The notes under the pieces are model-generated. The model was not told the DNA's origin, did not search any database, and saw only the letters and a list, made by a program, of their open reading frames with translations. Of a stretch of 6,046 nt of DNA, positions 5,928-6,046 are shown piece by piece. Each line of letters begins with the position of its first letter. Within the stretch, counting starts at the first letter, position 1. This DNA is from Ruminococcaceae bacterium UBA6364 (lineage in GTDB: Bacteria; Bacillota; Clostridia; Oscillospirales; Acutalibacteraceae), in assembly GCA_002440045.1 (NCBI GenBank), contig DJRI01000123.1:1-6046 (forward strand), given 5' to 3'. A program made the position numbers and the translations under genes.

Positions 5928-6046
5928 CTATAAAATTATGCAAATAAGCCCGCTGCAGCCTTCGTTAATTATGCGCTCAAGCGTTTCGCGTATTTTAAGC
6001 CGCGCGTCGTCGGGCATATGGCAAAGCTTGCTTCGCAAGCCCTCGT
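5928..6046 (-). CDS. C-terminal end of an unrecognised protein (cut by window edge)
   Basis: An open minus-strand frame enters from the right edge and ends at TAG (5930-5928), giving 38 residues. It reads EGLRSKLCHMPDDARLKI, then RETLERIINEGCSGLICIIL. The first part looks like a charged helix (RLKIRETLERIINE) and the end is a short hydrophobic tail, too short to be a clear membrane segment. I do not recognise the family and suggest no function. Support for a real gene end comes from the strong terminator immediately after the stop. It is separated from cas9 by that terminator and by the opposite-strand tracrRNA, so it is probably a host gene flanking the CRISPR locus and not part of it. Confidence 0.6.
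   Translation of the reverse strand, partial: EGLRSKLCHMPDDARLKIRETLERIINEGCSGLICIIL

Overview
This window holds most of a type II-A CRISPR-Cas locus. It is read mainly on the minus strand, in the order (right to left) tracrRNA region, cas9, cas1, cas2, csn2, with csn2 cut by the left edge. Cas9 (1367 aa) is intact, and its catalytic residues align with those of Streptococcus pyogenes Cas9. Cas1 and Cas2 are full length with their expected active-site residues. No frameshift or internal stop was seen, so the machinery looks functional. The CRISPR array is not in the window. By the usual II-A gene order it would lie beyond csn2, off the left edge.

Layout: 1-145 is the N-terminal part of csn2; 142-462 is cas2; 462-1334 is cas1; 1356-5459 is cas9. 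The genes are packed tightly (ATGA overlap, TAATG overlap, 21-nt gap), as expected for one operon with translational coupling. Just upstream of cas9 and divergent from it, a strong sigma-A-type promoter (5496-5524) drives a tracrRNA of about 116 nt (5531-5646) that ends in a Rho-independent terminator. An AT-rich stretch (5647-5884) with no convincing gene follows. Then come a terminator (5885-5918) and the last 38 codons plus stop of an unrecognised minus-strand gene (5928-6046), which marks the right boundary of the CRISPR locus.

Working model: tracrRNA pairs with precursor crRNA through an anti-repeat with a SpyCas9-like bulge. Host RNase III and Cas9 then give mature guides. Cas1-Cas2, helped by Csn2 and Cas9, acquires new spacers. 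This rests on family knowledge, not on the window itself.

Organism: the Gram-positive AGGAGG ribosome sites, the II-A gene set, A/T-rich spacers and a GC content of roughly 40% by eye suggest a Firmicute, most plausibly a gut-type clostridium. This is an inference of moderate confidence.

Points most worth a second look: (1) Cas9 ends in QLSLF, a perfect match to the bacterial sliding-clamp-binding consensus, on a charged tail longer than that of SpyCas9; (2) the two PAM-reading arginines of SpyCas9 align with Asn and Lys here; (3) the tracrRNA has an unusually complete promoter, including an UP-like element, while no clear cas9 promoter is visible; (4) the 5' third of the tracrRNA can fold on itself as an alternative to pairing with the repeat.
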